From: Psococerastis gibbosa
Lineage: Eukaryota; Arthropoda; Insecta; Psocodea; Psocidae
Direction: 5' to 3'
Length of the DNA: 64,000 nucleotides
Assembly: GCA_963971405.1 (NCBI GenBank)
Contig: OZ020484.1
Span: 39,578,770-39,642,769, forward strand
Shown: piece after piece, positions 63,489-64,000 of the stretch
Numbering within the stretch: the stretch's first letter is position 1
Layout of the letters: the number at the start of each line of letters is the position of its first letter
Notes under the pieces: generated by a model
What the model was told of the DNA's origin: nothing
Seen by the model: the letters and a program-made list of their open reading frames with translations, nothing else
The model's database searches: none
Translations under genes and position numbers: made by a program

Positions 63489-64000
63489 CTATTAGAAGAC
63501 GGATAAACTGAAATTAGCACACTGCTGTTCACATTACGTCAAAATATTTTTTACCGTGCATATTCAAATAAATTAATTAATCAATACCTCGTTCGACAGT
63601 CAGAAAGATATGAAAGTGGTAAGATGAAAAATTCATAAAAATACAAAATTACTCAAAAAGCAGTATTCACCCGACTTATTAACTACTGTTTTATAAAATA
63701 AATTAATGCGCTTCACTGGTTTTCTTTGAAGTAATAATATTACAGATGTAAAAATGTAAATTTATGTATTGTTCACTTGGTTGTTTTCATATCTTTGCGG
63801 CTGAGGAAAGAGGAATACATTAATTTCTTCAAATTGACTTGCGGAACTTTTGTTTACAAAATATTTTGAAATCATAGCCAAAACTTTAATATAGCAATAT
63901 GATCTATCATGAGCAAAAAAGCAAAATTAATTTTATGGAAAGCTTTCCATTCTCACTGATAACTAATGGGTTAATTGGCTCAAATAGAAAATAAAGACAA
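63489..64000. other. BLTP1 intron running off the right edge
   Basis: AT-rich, with no convincing exon on the minus strand and no recognised repeat in these 512 bp. Confidence 0.6.

Noticed and set aside
61208-61414. 68-codon minus-strand frame over BLTP1 exon 3
   Set aside because: It is in the wrong phase for both neighbouring exons; the adjacent frame joins both sides and is also open.
1-64000. Bacterial operon or defence system
   Set aside because: Every coding segment is an intron-split animal gene or an animal transposon; no prokaryotic features were seen.

Overview
This is a stretch of animal nuclear DNA: AT-rich, densely intronic, with GT-AG introns and many decayed transposable elements. 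It carries three protein-coding genes, all on the minus strand and head to tail. In the direction of transcription (high to low coordinates) they are BLTP1 (KIAA1109/tweek, bridge-like lipid transfer protein; only its 3' part, about 63488 to 20631), PELP1 (19012 to 10427, complete) and JKAMP (9437 to 4432, complete). All three were identified by reading spliced minus-strand translations and comparing them with remembered vertebrate family members. No database search was run.

The exon models are constrained by reading phase. The 54 BLTP1 exons sum to 10,807 nt, which after one leading split-codon base is 3,602 codons including the stop. The 9 PELP1 exons give 977 residues and the 5 JKAMP exons give 296. 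Every exon-exon phase closes, apart from one doubtful donor in PELP1 exon 2. Individual borders may be off by a base or so.

Layout: 1-4431 lies downstream of JKAMP and holds a SINE-like copy, a foldback element and a LINE 3' fragment. 4432-9437 is JKAMP, with a dead mariner in its last intron. 9438-10426 is a short intergenic gap. 10427-19012 is PELP1, with an 800-bp repeat, a hairpin element and SINE copies in introns. 19013-20630 is intergenic. 20631 to the right edge is BLTP1, whose introns hold several LINE tails, foldback MITEs, a terminal-inverted-repeat element, Penelope-like remnants with hammerhead-like motifs, and a tRNA-like sequence.

The organism is an invertebrate. The LINE tails (GRPRK or SWLKNL-type peptides ending in GAA repeats), R1/Jockey-like zinc-knuckle tails, mariner and Penelope remnants lean towards an arthropod, but the sequence does not settle this. 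The high intron density argues against a fly-like compact genome.

Functionally the three genes are unrelated housekeeping genes: inter-organelle lipid transport (BLTP1), 60S pre-ribosome maturation and nuclear co-regulation (PELP1), and ER-associated degradation or stress signalling (JKAMP). I see no defence island, operon or undescribed gene system. The more interesting signals are in the mobile-element fraction.
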